A DNA stretch of 64,000 nucleotides, from assembly GCF_020400825.1 (NCBI RefSeq), contig NZ_JAINVH010000037.1, forward strand, positions 1 through 64,000. Direction: 5' to 3'. Below the pieces are notes generated by a model that saw only the letters and a list, made by a program, of their open reading frames with translations, made no database searches and was not told the origin of the DNA. Below, in pieces: positions 42,391 through 50,928 of this stretch. Numbering within the stretch: position 1 is the first letter of the stretch; every line of letters starts with the position of its first letter. Origin of the DNA: Streptomyces sp. HPF1205. Lineage in GTDB: Bacteria > Actinomycetota > Actinomycetes > Streptomycetales > Streptomycetaceae. The position numbers and the translations under genes were made by a program.

Positions 42391-42957
42391 TCAGGCGCGC
42401 AGCCGGGCCACGGCCGCCTTGGCCGCTTCGGTGGCGCGGCGGAAGGCCTGTTCGTCCTGCTGGGCGCGGGCCAGGACGTAACCGCCCTGGACGGCCGCGA
42501 CGACGAGGTACGCCATGGCCGCGGGGTCGGTGTCCTGGCGCAGTTCGCCGCTGCGGACGCCTTCCTCCAGCACCTCGGCGATGCGCTGCCGCGACCACGC
42601 GAAGAACTCGGCGACGGGTGCGCGCAGGTGGTCGTCGGCGACGACGTCGGGGTCCTGGACGAGGCGGCCGACCCGGCAGCCGGCGAGCGGGCTGCGCTCC
42701 ATGTCGAGGTAGGCGCCGATCCGTTCGACCGCCGAGCCGCCGCCGGCCAGCACCGCTTCGACCGCGGTGCTCAGCTGGCGGGCGGAGTGCCGGATGGCGG
42801 TGAGGGCCAGATCGGCCTTGCCGGAGAAGTGGTGGTACATGCTGCCCTGCCCGGCGCGGGAGCGCTTCTGGATCATCGCCGGGCTGGTGGCCGCGTAGCC
42901 GCGCTCCCACAGGAGCTCGGCCGCGGCCTCGACGAGTGCCTCCTTCGTCGTCCTCAT
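42391..42957 (-). CDS. TetR/AcrR-family regulator
   Basis: A 188-residue repressor. The helix-turn-helix segment is LLWERGYAATSPAMIQKRSR followed by SMYHHFSGKADLALTAI. The ligand-binding half contains RVGRLVQDPDVVADDHLRAP. The ATG at 42957 is chosen; an in-frame start at 42993 would place coding sequence across the palindromic operator just upstream. It probably autoregulates and controls the downstream MFS gene. Confidence 0.9.
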   Translation of the reverse strand: MRTTKEALVEAAAELLWERGYAATSPAMIQKRSRAGQGSMYHHFSGKADLALTAIRHSARQLSTAVEAVLAGGGSAVERIGAYLDMERSPLAGCRVGRLVQDPDVVADDHLRAPVAEFFAWSRQRIAEVLEEGVRSGELRQDTDPAAMAYLVVAAVQGGYVLARAQQDEQAFRRATEAAKAAVARLRA

Positions 42958-42965
42958 GACTCCTA

Positions 42966-42987
42966 CTGTACATACTAGTAGGTACAG
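42966..42987. promoter_or_regulatory. Palindromic operator upstream of the TetR gene
   Basis: CTGTAC (42966-42971) and GTACAG (42982-42987) flank ATACTAGTAG, itself centred on ACTAGT. A second inverted pair, CCTACT/AGTAGG (42962-42967 and 42977-42982), overlaps it. It lies 8 nt from the TetR start and 37 nt before the window turns to another operon's 3' end, so it is specific to this regulator. Confidence 0.7.
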
Positions 42988-43074
42988 AATCAACCGGAGC
43001 CCCGCCGATCGCTCCGGCGGGGCTCCGACCAGGCGTTCAGGGCCGCGGACACGGTCGGGGAGGAGCCGCGCCCC

Positions 43075-44586
43075 TCACGCCGTCTTCGGCAGCGCCGCCA
43101 GCTCCCTGCGCAGTTGCGGCAGCGACACCTTGCCCGCGCTGTTGTACGGGATGCTCCCGGCCTCGGCGACGCGGGCGCCGCCGGTGAACCGCCCCAGCAC
43201 GTCGCCGGCCCGTACCAGCGCGCGCTGCCGGCGCTGCGGGGCCAGGCCCGACTGGAGGACCACCACCGCGACGGCGCCGGGTCCGCCGTCGTCCAGCGAG
43301 GTCGTGACGCACACGTCGCGCACCGCCGGATCCTCCTTGATGGCGCCCTCGACCCGCACGACGTCGATCCCCGGCTCCGAGCGTGCCGTGACGTACAGCC
43401 GGCCGTCCGCGCCGAGGTAGCCGTAGTCGCTGGTCAGGATGTGCCGGCGGCCGTCGAGGGTGACGGTGTCCAGCGGCCGGTGCACGTACTCGTCCATCGC
43501 GTACGCGCTGTCGATCGCCAGCAGGCCGACCCGGCCGGGCGGCAGCGCGGCGAGGGTGTCCGGGTCGAGGGCGCGGACGGTGATGCCCGGCATGAAGCGT
43601 CCCGCCGAGTACGGCGCGGCGGCCAGGTCGTCGGGCCCGGCCATGGTGTTGATGCCGGTCTCGGTCGTGGCGTAGTACGCGTACAGCAGGTCGCCGAGCC
43701 GGTCCCGGGTCTGGCGGATGGTGCGCGGGCTGATGTGCCGGCCGCCGGTGAGGACGAAGCGCAGCGCGGTCAGGTCGGCGGCGGCGTGCGTCGTGGTGGC
43801 CGCCTCCAGCAGCCGGTCGAGGAACGGCGGTACGAAGAAGGCGCCGGTCAGCCGCTCGTTCGCGAGGACGTCCACGGCCGCGGCCGCGTCCGGCGGGCCC
43901 AGCCGTACCGTGCCGCCCAGGGCGAGGGCCGCGCCGGCCCACACGTGCCCGGAGGCGAAGGCGAGCGGCGAGGTGATGAGGAAGGAGTCGCCCGGGCCGA
44001 ACCCGACCCGGTCGCGCAGGAACGCGACGCGCTGGTTCTCGGTGCGCTTGCGGCGGACGAACAGCTTCGGGGTGCCCGTGGTGCCGCTGGTGAAGCCCAG
44101 TGCCGAGAACGGCGGGTTGACCCACGGCGCCGCGCTGTGGTCGCCCTCGGCCGCCGCCAGGTAGTGCGTGACCCGGGTGTCGAAGGCGGGGAACGCGACC
44201 AGGTCGAGCAGCACGGCGGTGTCGCCCCAGCGCTGCCAGAAGTCGGCCGGCAGGCTGGGCAGGGAGCTGTCCACGACGATGAAGGTGGGGTTCACGGCGG
44301 CCAGTTGCTCGGCGATCGTGTCGCCGTCGCGTTCCGGGTCGACGCCCACCCAGGGTATGCCGAGCGATGTCAGGGCGGCGGTGGCCACGACGACGCGGAC
44401 GCTGTTCCCGGCGAGCACCATCGCCCGGTTCGCCTCGTAGTGGTCCAGGGCCCGGGTCAGCCAGGCCCTCAGCGCCTCGACCCGGTCCGCCAGTTCGCCC
44501 CACGTCAGCGCCTCCTGGCTGTCGCGGACGGCGACGCGGTCCGCCGCCGCGGCGGCGTGCTCCCGTACCGCCTCAAGTGTGATCAT
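43075..44586 (-). CDS. AMP-dependent acyl/aryl/aminoacyl ligase (ANL family)
   Basis: A 503-residue adenylate-forming enzyme. The phosphate loop LGFTSGTTGTPK is at 163-174, YYATTETGINT gives the A5 motif, ILTSDYGYLGADGRLYVT the A7/A8 region, and SIPYNSAGKVSLPQLR contains the A10 lysine near residue 486. It has no carrier domain, so it should load an acid onto CoA or a separate carrier protein. Its cluster encodes glutamate mutase, so 3-methylaspartate or a fatty acid is a candidate substrate. GAGGAG precedes the ATG. Confidence 0.92.
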   Translation of the reverse strand: MITLEAVREHAAAAADRVAVRDSQEALTWGELADRVEALRAWLTRALDHYEANRAMVLAGNSVRVVVATAALTSLGIPWVGVDPERDGDTIAEQLAAVNPTFIVVDSSLPSLPADFWQRWGDTAVLLDLVAFPAFDTRVTHYLAAAEGDHSAAPWVNPPFSALGFTSGTTGTPKLFVRRKRTENQRVAFLRDRVGFGPGDSFLITSPLAFASGHVWAGAALALGGTVRLGPPDAAAAVDVLANERLTGAFFVPPFLDRLLEAATTTHAAADLTALRFVLTGGRHISPRTIRQTRDRLGDLLYAYYATTETGINTMAGPDDLAAAPYSAGRFMPGITVRALDPDTLAALPPGRVGLLAIDSAYAMDEYVHRPLDTVTLDGRRHILTSDYGYLGADGRLYVTARSEPGIDVVRVEGAIKEDPAVRDVCVTTSLDDGGPGAVAVVVLQSGLAPQRRQRALVRAGDVLGRFTGGARVAEAGSIPYNSAGKVSLPQLRRELAALPKTA

Positions 44587-44669
44587 TGCCGTCTCCTCAG
44601 GGGATGTCGTGCGGTGTCGTGCGGTGTTGACGAGGTGCCGCGGAGTGCCGCGGGGTCGTGCGGCGCGGG

Positions 44670-46679
44670 TCAGCCGGCCAGCGGGACGGTCAGCTCGGAC
44701 GCGCGCGCGGCGGCCTGCGCGGACTCGCCGCCGAATCCGGCCGCCGCGACCGCGGCGAGGTGGCCGTCGCGGGCCAGGCGGGCCATGCCCAGGCGCAGGC
44801 AGGCGCGGACGATGGCGTCGCCCTGGAGCAGGGTGCGGGAGTTGACGTGCGGGCGGGCGCCGATCGCGGTGACCCACTGCACGGACTCCACCGGCGGCCC
44901 GTAGCTGAAGCGCCCCGGGTGCGGGGTGCCGTCGGCGCGCACCACCTGGAACGTCGACTCCGTCACGTCCAGGCCGCCGGTCTCGTACCCCTCGCCGCCG
45001 GCGTCGGGGATGACGTGCGGGCGGCACTGCCCGGCGGCGCGCATGGACGCCAGCAGCGGGTCGGTCGCGCGGCGCACGTCGGTCAGCGGCAGGTGGGCCT
45101 CCACGAGCGCGGTGGCCCGTACGGGGGCGCCCGGGACGTCCGGGGAGGAGGCCAGGAAGACGCCCGCGCCCTCGTCGGCGGTCACCGTCATGCGCGGGCC
45201 GAGGGGCTCGACGACCCCCGCCTCGACGAGCGCCAGCAGCTGGGCCACGCGGGTCGCCGGCGGGCCGCTGGCCGCGTAGTTGTTCAGGCCGCTGAACCAG
45301 CGGTCGATGTGGTCGCGGTAGGAGGTGCCGCTGATGCCGCGGTGCGAGATGACCTGCCGTACCTCGTCGCGCAGGTCGCGCATGACGGCGGCCGCGGCCT
45401 TCACCGCGCTGCGCGCCGGCCCCAGCCTGGAGTGCCGCAGGTCCTCGGCGAGCTGGCCGAGGATCCAGGCGCGGAAGTCCGCCTGCCCGCGGAAGCCGAC
45501 GCCGTCGGCCGGCCGGTCCAGCCGTTTCCAGTCGAAGCGCAGCTCCGGGTCGGGCACCAGTTCCTCGATGAGCCGTTCCATGGCCGGGGTGCCCCACTCC
45601 AGGGCGGGGTACTCGGCGACCAGCCGGGCGTGGGCGGCCGGCGACTGGTCCCGCAGCAGGGCGCGGTAGTACACCCAGCCGACCTCCTTGGCGACGAGCG
45701 GGAACAGGTCGCGGACGAAGTCGGTGCGTCCGGTGCCCGCGTCGCGCCGCAGCCGCGCTATCCGCTCGGCCGTCAGGAAGTCCGGCTGGTAGCGCGGCAC
45801 GATCTCCTTCTTGATCTCGGCGCGCGCCCGGTAGGGCATGCCGCGCCCGGAACCGGCGTACAGCACCGGTTCGTCGCCGCTGGGCAGGTAGCGCAGCCGG
45901 TCCCCCTCGGTGACGAAGCGCCCGCCCCGGCCCTGGCTGAGCAGCACCATGTAGTCGTAGAAGTTGAGGCCGAGGCCGCGCAGGACGACCGGCTGCCCGG
46001 CCCTGATCCCGGACAGGTCGGCCTCGGCGGGGCTGTTCGGCGCGACGTAGCTCAGGCCGTGGCGCGCGGCGAAGTCGACCAGGCGCTGCTCGCGGGTGGT
46101 GGGGGCGACGTCGTAGTGGCCCTGCGCGAGGATCACCGCGTCCACCCGCAGCGGCAGGTCCTCGCCTTCGAGCCGCACCTCCTGCATGCCGTCGGGGCAG
46201 TCGGCGACGGACACCGCCCTCGTGCGGTGGACGCGCACGGACACCTCGAAGGGGGCGCGGGCGGCGATGTGCCGGAACGCCCAGGACAGGTACTCGCCCT
46301 GGAACGCGCGGGACGCGTACGACCAGGGCTCCATGACGGCCGCCTCGGCCTTCGCCTCGTCGCTGACGTCGGTCACCCGGCCGTCGGCCACCATCCGGGC
46401 CCACTGGTACTGGGTGGGCCCGGGGGTCAGCGGTCCCTCGCAGGTGACGGTCGGGTCGGTGAAGACCGTGACGTCGCCGGCGACGGTGTTCATCAGCAGC
46501 TCGCGCGGCTGGTCGAACTTCCACACCCGGCCGCCCCCGACCGGGTACGGATCGATGACGTGGACGTGCACGTCCTGGCCGGGGCTGAGCAGCGGGGCGT
46601 TGGCGCAGATTCGTTCGAACGCCACGGTGCCGCGGGGGCCGGCGCCGACGATGCAGATGCGGATGGTGCGCGGGGACAT
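44670..46679 (-). CDS. FAD/NAD(P)-binding oxidoreductase-like protein
   Basis: A 669-residue soluble protein. IRICIVGAGPRGTVAFERI near the N-terminus is a dinucleotide-binding fold (GAGPRG at 12-17). IDPYPVGGGRVW, VDAVILAQGHYDV and LRGLGLNFYDYMVLLSQG belong to the second part of the FAD/NAD(P)-binding (NAD_binding_9-like) domain. The C-terminal 400 residues have no recognised domain. Related proteins resemble N-hydroxylating monooxygenases distantly. It may oxidise an amino-acid intermediate such as 3-methylaspartate. AAGGAG precedes the ATG; it follows the mutase E gene by 124 nt. Confidence 0.8.
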   Translation of the reverse strand: MSPRTIRICIVGAGPRGTVAFERICANAPLLSPGQDVHVHVIDPYPVGGGRVWKFDQPRELLMNTVAGDVTVFTDPTVTCEGPLTPGPTQYQWARMVADGRVTDVSDEAKAEAAVMEPWSYASRAFQGEYLSWAFRHIAARAPFEVSVRVHRTRAVSVADCPDGMQEVRLEGEDLPLRVDAVILAQGHYDVAPTTREQRLVDFAARHGLSYVAPNSPAEADLSGIRAGQPVVLRGLGLNFYDYMVLLSQGRGGRFVTEGDRLRYLPSGDEPVLYAGSGRGMPYRARAEIKKEIVPRYQPDFLTAERIARLRRDAGTGRTDFVRDLFPLVAKEVGWVYYRALLRDQSPAAHARLVAEYPALEWGTPAMERLIEELVPDPELRFDWKRLDRPADGVGFRGQADFRAWILGQLAEDLRHSRLGPARSAVKAAAAVMRDLRDEVRQVISHRGISGTSYRDHIDRWFSGLNNYAASGPPATRVAQLLALVEAGVVEPLGPRMTVTADEGAGVFLASSPDVPGAPVRATALVEAHLPLTDVRRATDPLLASMRAAGQCRPHVIPDAGGEGYETGGLDVTESTFQVVRADGTPHPGRFSYGPPVESVQWVTAIGARPHVNSRTLLQGDAIVRACLRLGMARLARDGHLAAVAAAGFGGESAQAAARASELTVPLAG

Positions 46680-46803
46680 ACCGATCTCCTTGGCAGTGGA
46701 TGCCCGGACGCGACCGGGCGAGGAGGGGAGGTCGAGGGGGGCCGGGGCGGCCCGGGGCCGGGCGGCGGGGCGGCCGGGGCGGGCCGCCGCACGGCCGCCC
46801 GGT

Positions 46804-48264
46804 TCAGTACGCCGCCTCGCGGCCGCTCTCACCGAACACGGTGAGGAAGTAGTTGATGTCTCCGGTCAGACCGGCCAGCAGGGATCCGATGGCGCGGCCG
46901 CCGTCGCCGCCGCTGTGACCGCCGGGGCCGGCGGCACCGTCGGGGCCGCCCTTGGCGCCGTACCGCAGCAGTTCGTCGTTGCGGCGCCGTACCCGCCCCG
47001 ACAGCGGCAGGGCGCCCGGGGACAGGTAGCGGATCGCGCCTTCCGCGTCCCGCTTGGGGATGACGTCCGATTTCGCGTACCGGCTGGCGCTGAACGGGAT
47101 GTCCAGCGTGCCGCGTTCGAAGGCCTCGACCACGGCCGCGCTCAGGTCGGGCCGTTCCAGCAGCGGCTCGACGATGTCGGCGACCTCCGCGAGGATCCAC
47201 TCCTGCTCCTGCGCGACCCGGTCGGCGTCCACCGACACGAAGTCCAGCAGCGGGGAGTTGGCGCGGTCGGCCAGCCGCAGCCCGTCGATGTTGGCCTGCG
47301 TCTCGGGGATGCCGTACGCCTCCTGGTAGGTCTTGGTGATCAGTTTGGACGCGCCGCCGAGCCGGGCGACCAGGGCGCCGTAGAAGATCAGGTCCTCGGC
47401 GTTGCCGCGGCCCTTGGGGAAGACGCCCATGAACTCGTGGAAGACGGCGTGCACGGTGACGCCGGGCGGCAGGTAGCGGCGGGCCAGCAGCGGGATGGTG
47501 CGCAGGGCGGCGACGTCCTGCACGAGGTGGCCGCCCTGCGGGAAGGCGACCGAGACGCACCGCACGCCGGCGCGCGCGGCCAGCACCGCCTCGACGACGC
47601 TGATCGCCAGGCTGATCGACGGGGGCACCAGGACCGCCGTGAGCGTGCCGAACAGCTCCCGGTCGACGATCAGGCCGAGGTCCGCGAGCCGGCCGCAGCA
47701 GCGGTCGACGTCCTCCCAGGCGGCGAGCGACTCGGCGAGCGGGACGGCCTTGGAGTAGGGCAGGTTGTAGGAGATCCCGCCGCCTTCGAACGAGGTGATC
47801 CCGGAGGCCACGCAGACGTCGAAGAGGGCGCGGGCGTCGGGCGAGCCGTGGCGGACCTCCAGCGGCGCGCGGACGGACTCGTTCAGGTCCCGGCCGCGCC
47901 GCCAGCCGTGGGTCACCAGCGGGTAGCCGTTCAGGTCGGCCGGGTCGCGGTTCAGTGTGCGCAGCGCCTGCTCGAACCGTTTCAGGCGGGTGTGGGAGTC
48001 GATCGTCAGGGTGAGGATGTCGGGCGCCGACCCGGCTTCCAGGTCCCGCAGCAGCGCCTTCATCTCCTCGTGGCCGCCGACGCCGCAGCGCGGCTGGATC
48101 GCGACCCGGCCGGCGGCGCGGGCCTCGTCCAGGACCGCGGCGACCGTGGGCTTGCCGAGTTCCGCGATGTAGTCGACCGACTCCTCCAGCGGCGGCAGCG
48201 ATCCGGTGCCGGGGGCCGGCTCCCCGGCGCGGGCCGCGCCGGGGAGCGTGATCCGGCTGGTCAT
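46804..48264 (-). CDS. glmE: Glutamate (methylaspartate) mutase, E subunit
   Basis: A 486-residue TIM-barrel component of coenzyme-B12-dependent glutamate mutase, which interconverts L-glutamate and (2S,3S)-3-methylaspartate. Family blocks are IQPRCGVGGHEEMKALL near residue 57 (substrate Arg region), PLVTHGWRRGRDLNE, ITSFEGGGISYNLPYSK and VFHEFMGVFPKGRG. The last 60 residues are Gly-rich. It overlaps the small-subunit gene by 4 bp, giving equal expression of the two. In Streptomyces this enzyme usually serves secondary metabolism, providing 3-methylaspartate, rather than glutamate fermentation. Confidence 0.95.
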   Translation of the reverse strand: MTSRITLPGAARAGEPAPGTGSLPPLEESVDYIAELGKPTVAAVLDEARAAGRVAIQPRCGVGGHEEMKALLRDLEAGSAPDILTLTIDSHTRLKRFEQALRTLNRDPADLNGYPLVTHGWRRGRDLNESVRAPLEVRHGSPDARALFDVCVASGITSFEGGGISYNLPYSKAVPLAESLAAWEDVDRCCGRLADLGLIVDRELFGTLTAVLVPPSISLAISVVEAVLAARAGVRCVSVAFPQGGHLVQDVAALRTIPLLARRYLPPGVTVHAVFHEFMGVFPKGRGNAEDLIFYGALVARLGGASKLITKTYQEAYGIPETQANIDGLRLADRANSPLLDFVSVDADRVAQEQEWILAEVADIVEPLLERPDLSAAVVEAFERGTLDIPFSASRYAKSDVIPKRDAEGAIRYLSPGALPLSGRVRRRNDELLRYGAKGGPDGAAGPGGHSGGDGGRAIGSLLAGLTGDINYFLTVFGESGREAAY

Positions 48265-48731
48265 GACGCGACCAGCACGGGCTCGGCGGCGGGCTCCGCG
48301 GCGCCCGCGGCGGCGTACACCGCGGCGTGCGCGGCGCGCAGTTCGTCCAGGACGGCGGGCAGTTCCGTCGGGTCGGCGACGATGCGGTCGACGCCGAGCC
48401 GGTAGAGCCGGTCGAGGGCCGAGGGGTCCTTCCTGCTGCCGACCGACAGGTTGCCGCCGAGCGCGACGGGGCAGTGGATCGTTCCCGCGGCCTTGGCGGC
48501 GGGCAGGTCCCGCAGGTCCTCGTGGGCGTGACCGTTCAGGCTCCCGATGACGACCGCCTCGGCGTCGGGGTGCTCCCGGCACGCCTGGGCGAACTCCGCG
48601 ACGGGCGTGCAGGTTCCGAGGTTGACCACGGTGTAGCCGATGCCGCGCAGGGCGTGGGCGATCAGGTGGTTGGCGACGGCGTGGGCGTCGCTCGCGGCCA
48701 CACCGAGGATGATTTTCCGCTGCTGGGGCAT
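48261..48731 (-). CDS. Glutamate (methylaspartate) mutase, B12-binding S subunit
   Basis: A 156-residue cobalamin-binding component. The cobalt-ligand His is in SDAHAVANHLIAHAL (Asp15, His17); the canonical DxHxxG has Ala20 in place of Gly. IGSLNGHAHEDLRDL and VALGGNLSVG are the further B12-tail contacts. The last 25 residues are an Ala/Glu tail. Its stop overlaps the E-subunit start. With that subunit it forms the active mutase. The Gly-to-Ala change is conservative but sits in the B12 loop. Confidence 0.93.
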   Translation of the reverse strand: MPQQRKIILGVAASDAHAVANHLIAHALRGIGYTVVNLGTCTPVAEFAQACREHPDAEAVVIGSLNGHAHEDLRDLPAAKAAGTIHCPVALGGNLSVGSRKDPSALDRLYRLGVDRIVADPTELPAVLDELRAAHAAVYAAAGAAEPAAEPVLVAS

Positions 48732-48742
48732 GGGGACTCCTG

Positions 48743-48850
48743 GTGTACGGGGTGAGGTACGGGGGTGAGTTCGGGGACGGGGTACGGGACCGGGGTACGG
48801 GACCGGGACGGTCGCGCCCGGCGGTACGGAGCGGTACGGGGCGGTACGGG
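48743..48850. repeat. GGTACGGG-rich repeat in an intra-operon gap
   Basis: The 139-nt gap between the desaturase stop and the mutase S start is filled with GGTACGGG, GGTACGGGACCG and GCGGTACGG units. No gene is seen. Such an array could form structure or be replication slippage. Confidence 0.55.
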
Positions 48851-48870
48851 GCGCCGCGCGGCCGGCCGCG

Positions 48871-50091
48871 TCAGTCGTCGAAGGCCGCGAACAGCTCCCG
48901 CTTGCTGACCTGCGGCAGGAGCGCGGCGTCGTACTCGCGCGGGTCGGCGGCCGTGAGCGAGTCGAAGACGTAGCTGATCGCCTGCACCATGCCCCACACC
49001 TCGCGGTACCGCGGCCAGCCCTCGTGGCCGGACTCGATGTCCCGCTTGCGGGCGAACAGGTAGTCGGCCCACCCGCGGCTGGAGGGGTGCCGGTGGTGGA
49101 AGTCGTGCACCACCGTGTCGCCGGTGAGGACGAGGTAGCGGGACGGGGCGTGCACGAACAGCATGCGCAGCGTCCAGCGGGCCCAGGCCAGGGCGCGGCG
49201 GCCGGCCGGCAGGGCCGGGGAGGGGGCGGGCTCGCCGATGAAGATGGCGTTGGTGAGACCGGCGAAGTAGTCGCGGCCGCGCCGCACCTGGGTTCCGGCC
49301 GGGGGGAAGGTGTGCTTGACGCACAGCCGCAGGGTGTTGCTGACCTGGAACAGCGGCAGCAGCGGCACGAACCACACGGTCAGGAACACGGGCCAGGTCC
49401 CGGTCACCACGGTCACGGCGGTCAGCGACCCGTACAGGCAGAAGGCGGCAGCCCGTTCGCTGCGCGCGGCCGTGCTCCAGAAGGAGCGCACCCGGGAGAT
49501 CGCGAACGCGAGGTGGAAGCGGGGCGACACGAGCTTGCCGAGCAGCCGGCGCCACATCTGGCGCCGCGTCATCCGCGGGTCGAGCTCCAGGCTGATCAGG
49601 AACGCCTGGACTGTGGGGTCGCGCAGCGTCATGTGGTGGGCCGCGTGGTGGTCGCTGACGTGCTCGCGGCTGTAGCGCTCGAAGTTCTGGATGATCAGCA
49701 GGCTGGATATGGCGCGTCCGAGGACGGTGTCCAGCCGTCGGCGCCGGTACATGTTCCGGTGCGAGCACTGGTGGTAGATCATCATGCGCAGGTTGCGCAT
49801 GCCGTGCAGGGTCACCGCCCAGCCGGGCAGCAGCAGGAGCAGCCACCAGCCGCCGAGCGCCCAGCCGGCCGAGCCGGCGACGACGCCGGCGAGCATCGCG
49901 AACACGGCGGAGACCAGGTGGAACGTCGGCGTCCACGGCAGCCGGGTCTGCTCCGGCAGCGGTTTGCCGGTGAAGACGGTGAGCGGGTACTGCAGGAACC
50001 GGGGCAGGGAACGGAGCGTCTCGCGCGGGTCGGCGGATTCGGATCCGCCGGCCGCCGGGGCGCTCCTGGTCTCGATGTCTGTAACGGACAC
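48871..50091 (-). CDS. Membrane fatty-acid desaturase
   Basis: A 406-residue membrane di-iron enzyme. Histidine boxes are HQCSH at 107-111, HVSDHHAAHH at 144-153 and HDFHHRH near 330, with hydrophobic helices between (for example GWWLLLLLPGWAVTLHGM). It would introduce a double bond or hydroxyl into an acyl chain bound to CoA, carrier protein or lipid. It is the first gene of a minus-strand operon with both glutamate mutase subunits, the FAD/NAD(P) protein and the AMP ligase, and is divergent from the PKS. It therefore probably tailors the cluster's product. Confidence 0.92.
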   Translation of the reverse strand: MSVTDIETRSAPAAGGSESADPRETLRSLPRFLQYPLTVFTGKPLPEQTRLPWTPTFHLVSAVFAMLAGVVAGSAGWALGGWWLLLLLPGWAVTLHGMRNLRMMIYHQCSHRNMYRRRRLDTVLGRAISSLLIIQNFERYSREHVSDHHAAHHMTLRDPTVQAFLISLELDPRMTRRQMWRRLLGKLVSPRFHLAFAISRVRSFWSTAARSERAAAFCLYGSLTAVTVVTGTWPVFLTVWFVPLLPLFQVSNTLRLCVKHTFPPAGTQVRRGRDYFAGLTNAIFIGEPAPSPALPAGRRALAWARWTLRMLFVHAPSRYLVLTGDTVVHDFHHRHPSSRGWADYLFARKRDIESGHEGWPRYREVWGMVQAISYVFDSLTAADPREYDAALLPQVSKRELFAAFDD

Positions 50092-50304
50092 GTGTCATCT
50101 CCTCGTCTGCGGAGCGGTCTTCTCCTCCGGCGCAGGACGAAATACCCGGATCAATTCCGCGGGGGAAAGGGCATCTCATATCCTGCGGACGGCGAACTCG
50201 TGTCGTACCGCGGCAACCGGAAGGCATGGGCACGGCGAGGGCAGGGGTGAACCCCTGGCCGTGACGAGATCCGATGCGATCCGGAAGGGCGTGCCGGAAC
50301 TTTT

Positions 50305-50634
50305 CTATCGCGCGCTCGCGGCCCTGGGAATTGGCCTTTGGTCCATGCCGCGATAGGCGTACGACACGAGCCCGGCCTGCAGCCGCGATTCGACGTTCAG
50401 TTTGCTGAGTATCTGGGCGACATGGGCTTTCACGGTGCGCTCGGTGACTTTCAGCCGCGCCGCGATACTCCGGTTGGAATGGCCGGCGCCGAGCATCCGG
50501 AACACCTCGCGCTCGCGCGCCGACAGCCGGACGACGCGGGCCATGGCCTCGGTCCACCAGTCCGGCAGCGCCTCCGCCGGGCCGCCGCGCTCCCCGTACG
50601 CGACGGCCGTGGGTCCTAACGGTGCGTGCGACAC
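50305..50634 (-). CDS. Short LuxR-type regulator with a TTA codon
   Basis: About 109 residues from a GTG at 50634 (VSHAPLGPTA), preceded by GGGGGA. A C-terminal LuxR helix-turn-helix (LSAREREVFRMLGAGHSNRS, then VTERTVKAHVAQILSKLNV) makes up most of the protein; there is no receiver or AAA domain. The sixth codon, at 50617-50619, is TTA on the coding strand, so translation probably needs the bldA tRNA. It lies between the desaturase operon and the divergent PKS and is the likely cluster-specific activator. Confidence 0.88.
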   Translation of the reverse strand: MSHAPLGPTAVAYGERGGPAEALPDWWTEAMARVVRLSAREREVFRMLGAGHSNRSIAARLKVTERTVKAHVAQILSKLNVESRLQAGLVSYAYRGMDQRPIPRAASAR

Positions 50635-50641
50635 CTCATCC

Positions 50642-50654
50642 CCCAAAGTTTGGG
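50642..50654. promoter_or_regulatory. Palindrome next to the LuxR start
   Basis: CCCAAAGTTTGGG at 50642-50654 is a perfect inverted repeat with one central base. It overlaps the ribosome-binding region of the LuxR gene. Candidate autoregulatory site. Confidence 0.4.
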
Positions 50655-50675
50655 TCGATGATCAATTATGAACCT

Positions 50676-50685
50676 TGATGCATCA
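50676..50685. promoter_or_regulatory. Palindrome in the LuxR-PKS promoter region
   Basis: TGATGCATCA at 50676-50685 is a perfect 10-bp palindrome in an AT-rich stretch unusual for the window, where the LuxR and PKS promoters must lie. Confidence 0.35.
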
Positions 50686-50830
50686 GTAGACACCAATCCA
50701 TAAGGAGATGCAAGTACAAGAATTTTGGGAGCCACCCCCGGTGCGTATCCGGCAAAAGGGGCAAGAAGGGGCGTTCTTACGCCAGGAATCTCACGATGCG
50801 AGACGCGATAGGGGGCTGACATCGGCCTCT

Positions 50831-50846
50831 AGACCAATCTTGGTCT
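50831..50846. promoter_or_regulatory. 16-bp perfect palindrome upstream of the PKS
   Basis: AGACCAATCTTGGTCT at 50831-50846 has 7-bp arms and a 2-bp centre. It lies about 80-100 bp before the PKS start, followed by AT-rich sequence (TGTAATTTTGTATC). It is a strong candidate operator for the downstream TetR protein or the LuxR protein. Confidence 0.5.
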
Positions 50847-50928
50847 CGCATGTAATTTTGTATCGCACTTGTCCGTGGCACCCTCCCGCCCGCCGTCCAG
50901 GCGAGGCGGTCTGCTGTTCTCACTCGTC

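Noticed and set aside
43075..46524. A 1149-residue fusion of the AMP ligase with upstream sequence
   Set aside because: The ligase homology starts at the ATG at 44586 with GAGGAG upstream. The preceding part is out-of-frame sequence of the FAD/NAD(P) gene.
50831..50846. DasR-type (dre) site upstream of the PKS
   Set aside because: The arm order is AGACC...GGTCT, the reverse of the dre core TGGTCTAGACCA, so it is a different palindrome.
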